From Planctomycetota bacterium (GTDB lineage: Bacteria > Planctomycetota > B15-G4 > JADJEK01): 64,000 nt of DNA. Below the pieces are notes generated by a model. The model was not told where the DNA came from and searched no databases. It saw only the letters and a program-made list of their open reading frames with translations. The stretch spans positions 1 through 64,000 of the forward strand of contig JADJEK010000001.1 in the NCBI GenBank assembly GCA_016709145.1, written 5' to 3'. Each line of letters opens with the position of its first letter. Position 1 is the stretch's first letter. The translations under genes and the position numbers were made by a program. Below, piece by piece: positions 17,196 through 26,268 of this stretch.

Positions 17196-18311
17196 TCAGG
17201 TGCCTTCCGGCAGCTCTTCGTCGCCGTCGCTCATCAGGATCGCGATCCAGCGCAGATCCGGCAGGCGATACATCACGAGCTGCATGCTGCGCGTCAGCGG
17301 CACCGCGAGCACCATGCCGGCGAAGCCCCACAACGCCGTCCAGGCCAGCACCGCGACCACGATGACGAGCGTCGACAGGTGCAACGATTTGCCGAGCACC
17401 GCGGGCTCGACGATGTTCCCGATCACGACGTTCACGACCAGGAAGATCGACGCGAGGATCAGCGGCACCGTGAACGTCTCGGTCGACGTGAAGCTCACCG
17501 CGATCGGCGGGATCGCGGCGAGGATCGCTCCGAAGTTCGGGATGTAGCCGAGCAGGAACGTCAACAGCGCGAACAACGCCGCCGACGGCACGTCGAGCGC
17601 GACCATCGCGATCCAACACGCGATCGCGGTCACGAAGTTCAGGATCGTCTTCAACGACACGTAGCGCGACACGTCGCGGCGGATGTCGTCGAGCACGCAC
17701 TCCATCGACGGCCAGCGCTCGCCGAACGCGCGGGTCAGCTTCACGCGCGACGCATGTTGCTCCGCGAAGATCAGGATCATGAACAGCAGCACGAGAATGA
17801 TGTCGGACGCCGCGCTCATGACCGCGCCGGTGCCTTTCACGAGCCACGACGCGGCCTTCGGCGCAGCCTTCTTCAGCGCGTCGATCGCCTGCTCGCTGGG
17901 CTCCCCGGCCAACACCGAGCGCACCGCCGCCAGCACGTCCTGACTCGCCGTCTCGAACGAGACCGCGTCCTGCGGCGGCCCGAGCTCGGGGAACGACGAC
18001 GGCAACGGTTCCCGCGCGCGATCGGCCATCGACTGGTCGAACGACGACAGCAGCTCCCGCGCGCTGGCGACCAACGCCGCCCCGCCCCACGCCGCGAGCC
18101 CGAACAGCACGACCATCACGAACGACACCGTGGCCCACCACGGCACGCGCCGCCGCTCGAGCGCGACGATCATCGGCTGGAACGCGACGCACAGCAGCGC
18201 GGCGACGATCAGCGGCACGAACAGCGGCTGGCCCACCTTCAACAGGAAGCCGATCAGCACGATCGACAGCAGCGACGCCGCGAGATTGACGGGACGGGAG
18301 TGAGCAACCAT
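17196..18311 (-). CDS. AI-2E family (PerM/YdiK-type) membrane protein
   Basis: 371 residues. Two N-terminal hydrophobic segments (VNLAASLLSIVLIGFLLKVG, PLFVPLIVAALLCVAF), one near 60-85, a soluble helical stretch 86-165, then the family core: ILVLLFMILIF, DIRRDVSRYVSLKTILNF, LLTFLLGYIPNFGAILAAIP, IGNIVEPAVLGKSLHLSTLV and WGFAGMVLAVPLT. The PNFG and EP segments are diagnostic for the AI-2E (DUF20) family, 8-TM proteins whose members export autoinducer-2 or run sodium/proton antiport. Actual substrate unknown. No clear operon partner. Confidence 0.9.
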   Translation of the reverse strand: MVAHSRPVNLAASLLSIVLIGFLLKVGQPLFVPLIVAALLCVAFQPMIVALERRRVPWWATVSFVMVVLFGLAAWGGAALVASARELLSSFDQSMADRAREPLPSSFPELGPPQDAVSFETASQDVLAAVRSVLAGEPSEQAIDALKKAAPKAASWLVKGTGAVMSAASDIILVLLFMILIFAEQHASRVKLTRAFGERWPSMECVLDDIRRDVSRYVSLKTILNFVTAIACWIAMVALDVPSAALFALLTFLLGYIPNFGAILAAIPPIAVSFTSTETFTVPLILASIFLVVNVVIGNIVEPAVLGKSLHLSTLVIVVAVLAWTALWGFAGMVLAVPLTRSMQLVMYRLPDLRWIAILMSDGDEELPEGT

Positions 18312-18346
18312 GGCGCGCGAGAGTACGGACCTCGTCCGCCGAAAGC

Positions 18347-18387
18347 ACGACCGGCGCGCCCCGCATGCAGCGGAGCGCGCCGGTCGT
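18347..18387 (-). terminator. Hairpin terminator-like inverted repeat after the lamin-tail gene
   Basis: Perfect 13-bp arms (ACGACCGGCGCGC and its complement) around a 15-base loop, about 45 bases past the stop of the minus-strand gene at 18432. On the minus strand it is followed by GCTTTC, a weak T-run. It fits an intrinsic terminator in a high-GC genome and separates two same-strand genes. Confidence 0.5.
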
Positions 18388-18431
18388 TCGGAGTCATGTC
18401 ACGACGCGAGGTCGCGACGGGCTCGACTCGA

Positions 18432-19439
18432 TCAGGGCGTGTTCGCGGCGCCCGGCGACGGGAGGGCCGACAGCCACCAATCGGCCGACGCGTCGTTCGA
18501 GTCGCTGCCGTTCGGGAAGCGGATCATCGAGTTCGTGAACGGCGTCGAGTCCGAGAACGTCGTGGCGGTGCCTTCGACGAGGTTGAACGTGCCCGCGACA
18601 CCCGTGATCGTCACGGCCGTCATCGAACCCTCGTACGACAGCGCGTCGATCAACGTGGCCGCCACCTTGTCGACGAGCGCAACACCATCCGGGGAACCGT
18701 TCTGGATCGTGCCGTTCGTGACCACCGGAAGCAGCAGCGTCTTGGTTCCAGAGGGAACGAGCGCAACAGCACCCGCCTGGCCGATCACGAGATACTCGCC
18801 GGGGAGCAGCGATCCCGCCGGTCCGAGGTCCACGTCCACGTAGGAAAGGTTGTTGGAGCCGTTCACGAGCACCATGCTGATCCCCGTCAGCGAGATCGTT
18901 CCGCTCGTGGGGTTCAGGATTTCGACGAACTCGGTCGCGTCTGTACCCGGCTGGTCGTAGTCGACCTCGTTGATCACCAAGCCGGCCGGCGCCGGATTCG
19001 GGTTCAGCGTGACTTGGACGCCGTTCGTCGACGACGCTCCGAGCTGCGTGCTCGGGTCGATGCAGAACGCCTGCATCGTGAAGCTGAACGTGAACGGCAC
19101 GCTCGGCAGCGGAGCGGCGAACGACAGCGCGCCACCCGGATCGAGCGGGAGGCCGATGTTCGCGACGATGCTCGGCATCAGCAGGTCGCAGCCGTAGCCG
19201 AGCGGCAAGTTCGCCTGAGCCAGGCCGAGGAACAGCAGGAACGACGAGTTCGGCACGCCACCCGAGACCGAGATGGTCAGGTTCGAGCCGCCGATCGGAG
19301 CGCCGAACAGGCTCGACGCGAGCGTCGGGGCCGTGCCGCCGTTGTCATGGCAAGCCGTGCCGTACGTCGTCACCTGAGCGCTCGCGGTCGCACACAGCGC
19401 CGCACAGATCACCGAAGCCGAAGCAATTCGCTGAAGCAT
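18432..19439 (-). CDS. Exported lamin-tail domain protein with N-terminal YG-type domain
   Basis: 335 residues. Signal peptide 1-21 (SVICAALCATASAQ). Residues about 24-145 are the YG-type beta domain (TTYGTACHDNGGTAPTL ... LGYGCDLLMP ... FTMQAFCIDP), here N-terminal, whereas two other proteins in the window carry it at the C-terminus. Residues 153-290 are a lamin-tail domain: LVINEVDYDQPGTDATEFVE, LLPGEYLVIGQAG, NGSPDGVALVD. Lamin-tail domains in bacterial exoproteins are thought to bind or anchor other molecules. A single-gene unit with a strong hairpin downstream; divergent from the gene at 19697. Confidence 0.8.
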   Translation of the reverse strand: MLQRIASASVICAALCATASAQVTTYGTACHDNGGTAPTLASSLFGAPIGGSNLTISVSGGVPNSSFLLFLGLAQANLPLGYGCDLLMPSIVANIGLPLDPGGALSFAAPLPSVPFTFSFTMQAFCIDPSTQLGASSTNGVQVTLNPNPAPAGLVINEVDYDQPGTDATEFVEILNPTSGTISLTGISMVLVNGSNNLSYVDVDLGPAGSLLPGEYLVIGQAGAVALVPSGTKTLLLPVVTNGTIQNGSPDGVALVDKVAATLIDALSYEGSMTAVTITGVAGTFNLVEGTATTFSDSTPFTNSMIRFPNGSDSNDASADWWLSALPSPGAANTP

Positions 19440-19696
19440 GAGTTCTCCCGAAGAGTCCTAGGGTTCCTGAATGGGGGCGAGCAGCCTAGCAGGAGATCCA
19501 CGGGTTGGACAGGTGTCGGGTCGCCGTGCCGACCGTCTCGCGGCGACCCGGTGACCGAATGCCCAGGACGCGCGCATCGAACTCCGCACGCGTTCGCTAG
19601 AGTTCGGCTGCCGACTCCTGCGCAAGTTGCTCACAAGTCTGAATCGGGCCTCTGGTTGTGCACGAGAGGTCCGTTCATGGGCGGGAAGAGGGCGTC

Positions 19697-21289
19697 GTGC
19701 GTTTCGTGATCGCCGGAGTCCTGATGCTCGCCGCCGTGTGCGCAGCCGCGCACGTGCGCTCGGAGTCCGGCCTCTGTTTCGACGAGCCGAAGCGCATCGC
19801 ATCCAGCTTCACGATGCTCGAACATGCGGCGTTCGCGTCACGGGACGGCACCCCACTTTCGATCGTGTACGGACTCCCGTTCTCCGCCGATGAGCGGTCG
19901 ATCGCGCGGGGTTGGGATCCCACTGCCGTGCGCGCCAACTTCTCCATCTGGGAGCGCGGCCTGGAGTTGTTGTCCGATTCCGGCCCCCCCGACGCTCTGG
20001 TCCGCGCGCGATTGCCGAGCGTCTTCGTGTTCCTCGTACTACTCGTGTTGATCGCGTGGGAGGGGCACCGACTCGCGGGTCCGAGTGGCTGCGTCGTCGC
20101 GGTGGCCCTGGTCGGAACCAGCCCCGCTCTGTTGTCCCACGCCGGCCTCGCGAGTCCGGACCTGCTCGCGACGACCGCGAGCGTCGCCTTCGCGATCGCG
20201 CTGCGTGCCTTCGTGGCCCACGGCGGCGCGGCGCGAGGCGTCGTCGTCGCCGTCCTCGCGGGACTGACGATCGCGGCCAAACTCACGTGCGTCGCGATCC
20301 TCGCGAGCGCGTGCGTCGCCCTGTTGATCCCGAAGCACCGCGACTGGCGATGCTTCGCGGGTGCGATCGCGGCCTGTGCGATCGGCGTGGTGCTCGCGGA
20401 GCTCGGCTACCGCGGGTTCGGCTCGTCGCTGCGCGAGCCGATCGGTGCCGCGCGGTCGTTCTGCGGAAGCGCGCTCTCGACGTACTTCTTGGGCACGTTT
20501 GGCGATCCGGGGCCGTGGTTCTACCCCGTGATCACGTTCGGCAAGGCCACGCCCTTGCTGCTCGGTGCGCTGGTGCTCGCGCCGTTCGTCCTCGCGTTCC
20601 AACGCGCGTCGCGCCCGGCCGCGAGTGCCGCGTGGATCGCCTACGGCCTCCCCGCGCTCGGTCTGCTCGGAGGGCTCGTGCTCAGCGATTTCGCCCAGGG
20701 CTACCGCTTCGTGTTGCCCGCGTTCGCGCTGCTCGCGCTGACCGTGACGCCGACGTTTGCTCGCGTGTTCGACTCGCCCGCTCGCGGCGTCCGTGCGTTG
20801 GCAGCGTTCGCCCTCCTCGCGCAAGCGATCGCGACCGGCGCCGCGCATCCCGACCACCTCGCGTACTGGAACGTGTTCGTCGGCGGGTTCGACGGAGGCT
20901 CGCGCATCGCCGTCGACTCCAACGCCGATTGGGGTCAGGCGACGCCCGCACTGCTGCGCTACGCCGAGGCCGAACGACTCGACACGGTGTTCGCGCTGCT
21001 GAACACGATCGAACCGACGCACGCGCCTCTCGTCGGACTCCCGGCGCTGGCGTGGCAGCTCGCGACCGCCGCGCCTCTCGAGCACAGCGCGATCGCCGTG
21101 AGCACGACGTACGTGCGCATGGCCGAGATCGACGCGGCGCGCTCCAGCAATCCGCTGCTCGAGTTCGTTCGCGCGTTGAATGCAGTTCCACCGCAGGCCA
21201 CGCCCGGCCACGCGATCCACGTCTGGCGCTTCACTCCGGAAGTCGAGGCGCTCGCGCGCGAGCACCTCGGGAAGTACCTGCAGCGATGA
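19697..21289 (+). CDS. Polytopic membrane protein, GT-C (family 39-like) glycosyltransferase candidate
   Basis: GTG at 19697 chosen (GAAGAGG 6-7 bases upstream, start of the first TM); 530 residues. Roughly 9-10 hydrophobic segments. The first extracytoplasmic loop has an acidic pair (CFDEPKR) of the kind GT-C enzymes use, and a later loop contains HPDHLAYWNVFVGGFDGG and VDSNADWGQ, a pattern shared with dolichyl-phosphate-mannose mannosyltransferase-like proteins of bacteria. It probably transfers a sugar from a lipid-linked donor; acceptor unknown. Heads a three-gene operon with ATGA overlaps. Confidence 0.7.
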   Translation: MRFVIAGVLMLAAVCAAAHVRSESGLCFDEPKRIASSFTMLEHAAFASRDGTPLSIVYGLPFSADERSIARGWDPTAVRANFSIWERGLELLSDSGPPDALVRARLPSVFVFLVLLVLIAWEGHRLAGPSGCVVAVALVGTSPALLSHAGLASPDLLATTASVAFAIALRAFVAHGGAARGVVVAVLAGLTIAAKLTCVAILASACVALLIPKHRDWRCFAGAIAACAIGVVLAELGYRGFGSSLREPIGAARSFCGSALSTYFLGTFGDPGPWFYPVITFGKATPLLLGALVLAPFVLAFQRASRPAASAAWIAYGLPALGLLGGLVLSDFAQGYRFVLPAFALLALTVTPTFARVFDSPARGVRALAAFALLAQAIATGAAHPDHLAYWNVFVGGFDGGSRIAVDSNADWGQATPALLRYAEAERLDTVFALLNTIEPTHAPLVGLPALAWQLATAAPLEHSAIAVSTTYVRMAEIDAARSSNPLLEFVRALNAVPPQATPGHAIHVWRFTPEVEALAREHLGKYLQR

Positions 21290-21798
21290 GCACGACGACC
21301 CGCACCGTCCTCTCGCGAACGATCGTCGCCGTCGTGCTCGCCGTCTTGGTGGGTCGCGTCCTCGCCACGCTGTCCGTGCGCGGACAGGCGATCGCCGCGA
21401 CCGCGCCTTCGGTCCAGCTCGAGCGACTCACCGCCGACTTCGACACGCGCATCCGGTGGTCGCTCGACGACGACGCCGAGCTCTTCTTCGCGCTCGAGCG
21501 CCACGTCCCCGCCGACGCGATGGTGATGCTGTACGCGACGGAGGTCCCGGACCTCGAGCACACGCGCGACCGCATGGTGCTGCTGCAACTGCGCCTGCAG
21601 GCGTTGCGCTATCCGGCGGAAGTCCCGATGGGATACGGCCCGTTCGAGAATGCCGCCGCGTACGCGTCGCTGCTGCAAGACGGCATGTGGCTCGTCAACG
21701 TGACGCCATCGACGCCGGTGCCGCTCACGGAAGCCTTCGACGTCGTCGAGCGCACGGACGCATTCGAGTTGTCCCGTTGCGTGATGAGCCGCCGATGA
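21286..21798 (+). CDS. Small single-pass membrane protein in the GT-C operon
   Basis: 170 residues. The ATG overlaps the upstream stop (ATGA) and its own stop overlaps the next ATG in the same way. One N-terminal membrane segment (TIVAVVLAVLVGRVLATL), then an exported domain with DDDAELFFALERHVPADA and PFENAAAYASLLQDGMWLV. No family recognised. The strict overlaps suggest it works with the two membrane proteins on either side, perhaps as an accessory subunit. Confidence 0.65.
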   Translation: MSTTTRTVLSRTIVAVVLAVLVGRVLATLSVRGQAIAATAPSVQLERLTADFDTRIRWSLDDDAELFFALERHVPADAMVMLYATEVPDLEHTRDRMVLLQLRLQALRYPAEVPMGYGPFENAAAYASLLQDGMWLVNVTPSTPVPLTEAFDVVERTDAFELSRCVMSRR

Positions 21799-23192
21799 CG
21801 CTGTCCTGGCTTGGCATCGTCCACGTCGTGCTCGCGCCGCTTGCGTTCGGCTGCGTGATCGCACGTTGGGCCGCACCGCGCGGCGACCGCTTGTTCGTGC
21901 TCGCGTTCGCGCAACTCGCGGGAACTCTCGCGTTGGCGTTGCTCGAGTTCGCGTGGTTGGCCGCGCGTCTCGACGTCGCGGCGTTCCGCTTCGTGCCGCT
22001 GCCCGTCGCCGCGATCGCTTGGTTCGCCACGCGGCGCGCCATCGCGCGATCCGGCGACGAGGCGCCACTCGATCCGTCCTCGCATGGTCCTGGCGCATCA
22101 CGCGCCGCGCGCGTCACGCTCGCGATCGCGGTCACGCTCGCTTGCGTGTTCGTCGCGCACTTCGCGCTGGCCGGCAGCGAGACGCTCGTGATGATCGGCG
22201 ACGAAGCCAACATCTGGGCGGGCAAGGCGAAGGCGATCTGGGTCGAGAACGGCTTCAACGCGGGACTCGGCGAACGCCTGCGCTCCGACTTCACGCTGCA
22301 GCATCAGGACTACCCGCTGCTGAACCCGCTGCTGCAAGTGTTCACGTTCGCGAACGCGGGCGGCATCGTCCACGTCGGCAATCGCATCCCGATCTTCGCG
22401 TGCGTCGTCGCGCTGGTGCTGCTGGTCGCATCGAGTGTCCGCCGCGCCGCCGGCTCGTGGGCCGCGGCGATCGCGGTGCTGCTCGTCGCGGGCTGTCACG
22501 GCATCGTCGAGGAGTGCGAGAACGCGGCGGCCGACGGACTCGTCGCGCTCGGACTGCTCGCCGTTCTCGAGTGCGCCGCGCGGGCGCGATCCGACGTGCG
22601 TTGGTGGCGCGGAGTCGGGATCGCGCTCGCATTCCTCGCGTGGAGCAAGAATGAGGGCACGATGCTGGCCGTGTGTGCCGTCGTCGCGCTCGGCCTCGAC
22701 GCCGCGACGCGCGGGCCGCTGCGGGGCGCCCTGCGCGTGGCCGCAACTGCAATTCCCGCCGCGGCTCTCGTCCTGCTGCAGTGGGGATTCAACTTCGCGG
22801 CCGGAGTCCGCAACGACTTGATCGGGAACCCGGATGCGCCGCCGTTCCTCGAACGCGTGGTTGCGCAGGCGTGGGATCACGCGCCGAAGGTCGCCCGCGC
22901 CGCGTACGAGCGTGGCGTCCTGGATCCGCTGCAGACGAACTGGATCGTGCTGGCGTTCGTCGTGCTCGCGCTGTTCTTACCGCGCATCGCTTGGCGGCAC
23001 GCGCGAACCGCGACGATCGCGCTCGCGCTCGGCATGCTCGGGTTCGTCGTGGTCTATCTCGGGACGTCGCGCGACATCGACTGGCATCTGCGCTGGTCGA
23101 TCGATCGCATCTTGTTCCAACTCACGCCGGCGTGCGCGCTGGCCGCCGCGACGATCGCGCGCGGCGCGTTCGATGGGAAGCCGCGACCGTGA
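21795..23192 (+). CDS. Polytopic membrane protein, GT-C glycosyltransferase-like
   Basis: 465 residues with about 10-11 hydrophobic segments. After the second TM group, MIGDEANIWAGKAKAIW matches the first-loop motif of GT39/ArnT-like enzymes (acidic pair, then W and KAKA). Later WSKNEGTMLAV and DIDWHLRWSIDRILFQLTP are further features of bacterial family-39-like proteins. Third gene of the overlapping operon. Together the operon probably decorates an envelope glycan or glycoprotein, but the sugar cannot be told from the sequence. Confidence 0.72.
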   Translation: MTLSWLGIVHVVLAPLAFGCVIARWAAPRGDRLFVLAFAQLAGTLALALLEFAWLAARLDVAAFRFVPLPVAAIAWFATRRAIARSGDEAPLDPSSHGPGASRAARVTLAIAVTLACVFVAHFALAGSETLVMIGDEANIWAGKAKAIWVENGFNAGLGERLRSDFTLQHQDYPLLNPLLQVFTFANAGGIVHVGNRIPIFACVVALVLLVASSVRRAAGSWAAAIAVLLVAGCHGIVEECENAAADGLVALGLLAVLECAARARSDVRWWRGVGIALAFLAWSKNEGTMLAVCAVVALGLDAATRGPLRGALRVAATAIPAAALVLLQWGFNFAAGVRNDLIGNPDAPPFLERVVAQAWDHAPKVARAAYERGVLDPLQTNWIVLAFVVLALFLPRIAWRHARTATIALALGMLGFVVVYLGTSRDIDWHLRWSIDRILFQLTPACALAAATIARGAFDGKPRP

Positions 23193-23223
23193 GACCGGGC
23201 CGCGCCGATCGACGCTTCGTCCG

Positions 23224-24075
23224 TCAGCGCCAGAACGCAGCCTTGCCGTCGCGTTGATACGGCGTCTGGAGTTTGCCGAACGGCGTGTCGAGGTCGAGCA
23301 GTCCCGCGATGCGGTAATCGCTGGTGTCGCCCTTCAGGATGTTGAACACCGCGAGCCCGAGGTCCGACGGCGCGAACTCGAGCGGGATGCGGATCTCTTG
23401 GGCCTGGTTCGGTTCGAACGCCTGCGTCGACAGCACGGACGCCTTCGCGATCTGCGCGCCCGACAACTTCAGGTCGTAGCCGAGGTTCTTCAGGTCGAAC
23501 GGGAAGTCGTTCGTGTTCGTGACCTTGAACGCGAGCTCGCACGACGCCTTCTTCAGGCTGAGCTGGCCGATCTTCATGCCGGCCAATTCGACGCTCGGCA
23601 CCGTCGGCACCGGCACGGAGCCGGTCTTCTCGAGCGGGAGGTTCATCGGCCCGACGCCCGGTGCATCGACGCCGAGGTTGAACTTCGCGACGTACGGCAC
23701 GACCTGCCCGGGCTTCACGTGCTGCAGCGTGCCGAGCAGTTCCTTGAACTTGATCGTGACCGGCAGCTTCACGAGGCCGTTGCTCTTCGCCGGGATCGAC
23801 TGCGCGGCGTCGACGAGGCCGGTGACGAACGGCGTGTCCGCGCTCGCCAGCGAGAAGTCGAGCTTGCCGAGCGGCAGCGCCGCCGAGTACGGGTTCTTCA
23901 CGTCGACGTCGAACCCGAGCGTCAGCGCTTCGGTCGACAGGTCCTGGAAATTCACGCCGACGACATTCGCCGTCGGCTTCGGCAACTGCGCGAGCAAGTC
24001 CTGCAGTTGCGCACACGAACCGAGTGCGAACGCGACGGCGGACAACGCGAGGACGCGCGATGCGGCGACGAACAT
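23224..24075 (-). CDS. LEA type 2 (WHy domain) lipoprotein
   Basis: 283 residues from ATG 24075, with GGAG 6 bases upstream. Lipobox LGSC with Cys21. Two WHy/LEA14-like beta domains: FQDLSTEALTLGFDVDVKNP (about 45-65) and KKASCELAFKVTNTNDFPFD (about 178-198), each an Ig-like strand pattern with an NP or ND turn. Such lipoproteins sit in the periplasm or outer membrane and are linked to stress tolerance. It shares direction with the small lipoprotein gene upstream but is separated from it by a hairpin. Confidence 0.82.
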   Translation of the reverse strand: MFVAASRVLALSAVAFALGSCAQLQDLLAQLPKPTANVVGVNFQDLSTEALTLGFDVDVKNPYSAALPLGKLDFSLASADTPFVTGLVDAAQSIPAKSNGLVKLPVTIKFKELLGTLQHVKPGQVVPYVAKFNLGVDAPGVGPMNLPLEKTGSVPVPTVPSVELAGMKIGQLSLKKASCELAFKVTNTNDFPFDLKNLGYDLKLSGAQIAKASVLSTQAFEPNQAQEIRIPLEFAPSDLGLAVFNILKGDTSDYRIAGLLDLDTPFGKLQTPYQRDGKAAFWR

Positions 24076-24115
24076 GGAGCTCTCCAGGAACCGTGGGCGG
24101 GTGGGAAGACGCGAA

Positions 24116-24145
24116 CGCGGTGCCCCCGCGAGCGGGAGCACCGCG
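24116..24145 (-). terminator. Terminator-like hairpin between the two lipoprotein genes
   Basis: CGCGGTGC at 24116 pairs with GCACCGCG ending at 24145, with extra CCCGC/GCGGG pairing inside. It lies 15 bases past the stop of the small lipoprotein gene. No strong T-run follows. Confidence 0.45.
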
Positions 24146-24160
24146 CTCCGAACGCTCGAC

Positions 24161-24340
24161 TTACTTCTTGTCGCCGCCGAGCAGATCCTTGGCCGCGTCG
24201 GCCGCCTTGTCGGCGGTGTCCTTGGCCTTGTCGGCCGCGTTGTCGATCGCGTCCTTGGCCTTCTCCTCGTTCGTCTTCTCACCGCAACCGACGAACGCAC
24301 CGAGCACCATCAACACGCTCAAGATCTTGACGAGCTTCAT
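24161..24340 (-). CDS. Small lipoprotein with amphipathic Ala/Lys/Asp helix
   Basis: 59 residues. Signal sequence ILSVLMVLGAFVGCG with lipobox Cys19, then NEEKAKDAIDNAADKAKDTA and similar repeats, an 11-residue-like amphipathic helix resembling Lpp or LEA-type helices. Probably a small outer-membrane or periplasmic stabilising lipoprotein. The LEA type 2 lipoprotein follows, so both may serve envelope stress protection. Start: ATG with AAGGA about 8 bases upstream. Confidence 0.75.
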   Translation of the reverse strand: MKLVKILSVLMVLGAFVGCGEKTNEEKAKDAIDNAADKAKDTADKAADAAKDLLGGDKK

Positions 24341-24573
24341 GGACGATTCCTTCGTGAGGGTTTCTAGGACCAGCCCAGCGGGCAAGGCGGGCGGCAGTCT
24401 AGAGGGGGCCGGTGCGCGCGTTCCGTGCGATTTCGCCGCAGGTCGGGGATGCGACCCGACGGGCACTCGGGCTACGGTTGCGCGACGATCTGCAGCGCGT
24501 TGGACGACGAGTACCGTGCGCGCCAGGCAATCCATGGCGCGCAGCGGTCGATTCACCGACGACGGGATCCCCG

Positions 24574-26226
24574 ATGAAGATCGACGATGCCCCATCGCGG
24601 CCTACTTGGGGAATCCGCACTCTGGGCATCGGGGTGCTGGTCGGTGCGTTCCTCGTTCTTGGGTTCTTCGCGGATCGGGGACCACCGGAGGGTCCCGCCA
24701 CTGGTGCCGTCCTCACGGATGCGAGTGCGCCGACGATCGAGGCCGCCGCGTCGCCGGACGTCGGGCGCCAGCCGCTCGTTCCGAGCTCGTTCGCGACCTC
24801 GATTCGCGTGCGTACGAGAACCGCGTCGGGACATGCGATCGGAGGCGCAAGCATCACCGTCGACCTCCAACGGCTCAGTGAATCGACGGTGGAGCCAGCC
24901 GAGTCGATCTCGCTCCCCGGACCCTGGATCTCGGACGAGGACGGAATCACGACGGTGTCCGTGGACGTACCCGGTGCCGGGTGGGAAGCACTCGTGCGCT
25001 GCCGAGCGGAACCGTTCGCCGAAGCGAAGGCGACCGTCCCGTTGACCGGTGAGACGGAAGTCCACGTCGACCTCCTGTTGTCCATGCCCGGATCGCGACT
25101 GATCCGCGGATCTCTGGTGACTCCATCGGGAGATCCGCTTCCGCGGCGCGTCCTGAAGCAGCTGTTTCCCGAGGTCGAAGACTCCGGCCCCGCACCTAAC
25201 CTGGTTGCGGCTCGCGCACCTTGCTACCAGGCCGCCGACTCGAAGCGGGCACTCGTGAACGCGTCGGACGCGTCCTTCGTGATTCCAGTGCGATCGGACT
25301 TCAAAGGCTCCGTGTTGCTATTGTTCGGCGCCCGCTTGCTCGCCGAAGCCCTGGTCGAGAACCTCGAGGTCGCCACATCACAACCGCTGCGCATCGTCGT
25401 GGATCCCGCTGCAGTTCCCTCGCTGGGCGCACTTCGAATCACCCTGTCGCGAAGCGACCCGTTGCGCATGGAAGCCGTTCACATTCGGGTCCTCGGCGAG
25501 GCGTACTTCAGCGACAACGACTCGGACACGGTGGCGAAGGCGATCGTCGAAGCTGGATCGACGACTCTGGGCGTGGAGGAGCTGAAACCTGGCCGATACC
25601 AGTTACTGGCCACGGTCGGAACCCGAGCGATCGGAGTCCGAACAACGGATGTCTCCGCAGGCCAGACCACGAACGTCGCGTGGGATCTCGACGACGTGCG
25701 GTCCGTGCGGATCCCAGTTTCCAACGCGGCAGCGGCGCAGGACGGGCAGGCGATCCGCGTCACGTTCACCACGCGGGAGGGTTGCGGATTGGGCTCGACG
25801 TTCGGGACGCTGCGAGTGACTCCGGGAGACGCATCGCTGTGGCTCGAGGATGCCCCGAGCGGATGGATGGCGCTCGCGAGCGATGTCGGCGACGGTTGGT
25901 ACGAGTCCCATGCGGGGCTGGTGACCGAGCGCGGAGAGTTCGCATTGAGCCCGAGCCGCAGGATCGAGCTTCGCGTGGGCCCGCTCCACTTCGTCGCCGC
26001 GGAACAGCAGATCGTGAACCTGCAGATCGTCAATCGACACGGCGGCATCGTCTCGCATGCGCGATGGAGCGTATCGGCCGACGCCGCGGGCTGGGCGAAC
26101 CTGTCGATGCCGTTGGCCGATGGTCCGTACCTGGCTCGCGTGCGCTACGGCTGGCCTCCGGGCGTGCGGGAGTCCCGATTCGAAGTGTCCTCCGCGACGA
26201 GCGAGATCGGCCTGCCGGCGAAGTGA
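24574..26226 (+). CDS. Membrane-anchored protein with Ig-like/carboxypeptidase-regulatory-like repeats
   Basis: 550 residues from ATG 24574. One N-terminal membrane segment (LGIGVLVGAFLVLGFFA) without a clear signal cleavage site, then a long exported region of beta repeats: IRVRTRTASGHAIGGASITV, ISDEDGITTVSVDVPGAGW, GSLVTPSGDPLPRRVL, LGVEELKPGRYQLLATV. These are the G-x-P-L and pay-off-phrase patterns of CarboxypepD_reg-like domains. It resembles the exodomains of the sigma-linked proteins at 30772 and 54643 but has no sigma gene next to it. Codon use is a little less GC-rich than its neighbours. Function unknown. Confidence 0.65.
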   Translation: MKIDDAPSRPTWGIRTLGIGVLVGAFLVLGFFADRGPPEGPATGAVLTDASAPTIEAAASPDVGRQPLVPSSFATSIRVRTRTASGHAIGGASITVDLQRLSESTVEPAESISLPGPWISDEDGITTVSVDVPGAGWEALVRCRAEPFAEAKATVPLTGETEVHVDLLLSMPGSRLIRGSLVTPSGDPLPRRVLKQLFPEVEDSGPAPNLVAARAPCYQAADSKRALVNASDASFVIPVRSDFKGSVLLLFGARLLAEALVENLEVATSQPLRIVVDPAAVPSLGALRITLSRSDPLRMEAVHIRVLGEAYFSDNDSDTVAKAIVEAGSTTLGVEELKPGRYQLLATVGTRAIGVRTTDVSAGQTTNVAWDLDDVRSVRIPVSNAAAAQDGQAIRVTFTTREGCGLGSTFGTLRVTPGDASLWLEDAPSGWMALASDVGDGWYESHAGLVTERGEFALSPSRRIELRVGPLHFVAAEQQIVNLQIVNRHGGIVSHARWSVSADAAGWANLSMPLADGPYLARVRYGWPPGVRESRFEVSSATSEIGLPAK

Positions 26227-26268
26227 GCGACGGCATCACGCGAAGTGCTTAGAACTCGCCCCCCCACC

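Noticed and set aside
16797..19709. 970-codon plus-strand frame across the AI-2E and lamin-tail genes
   Set aside because: It runs through a palindromic element and two well-supported minus-strand genes, and its product is almost only Arg, His, Asp and Glu.
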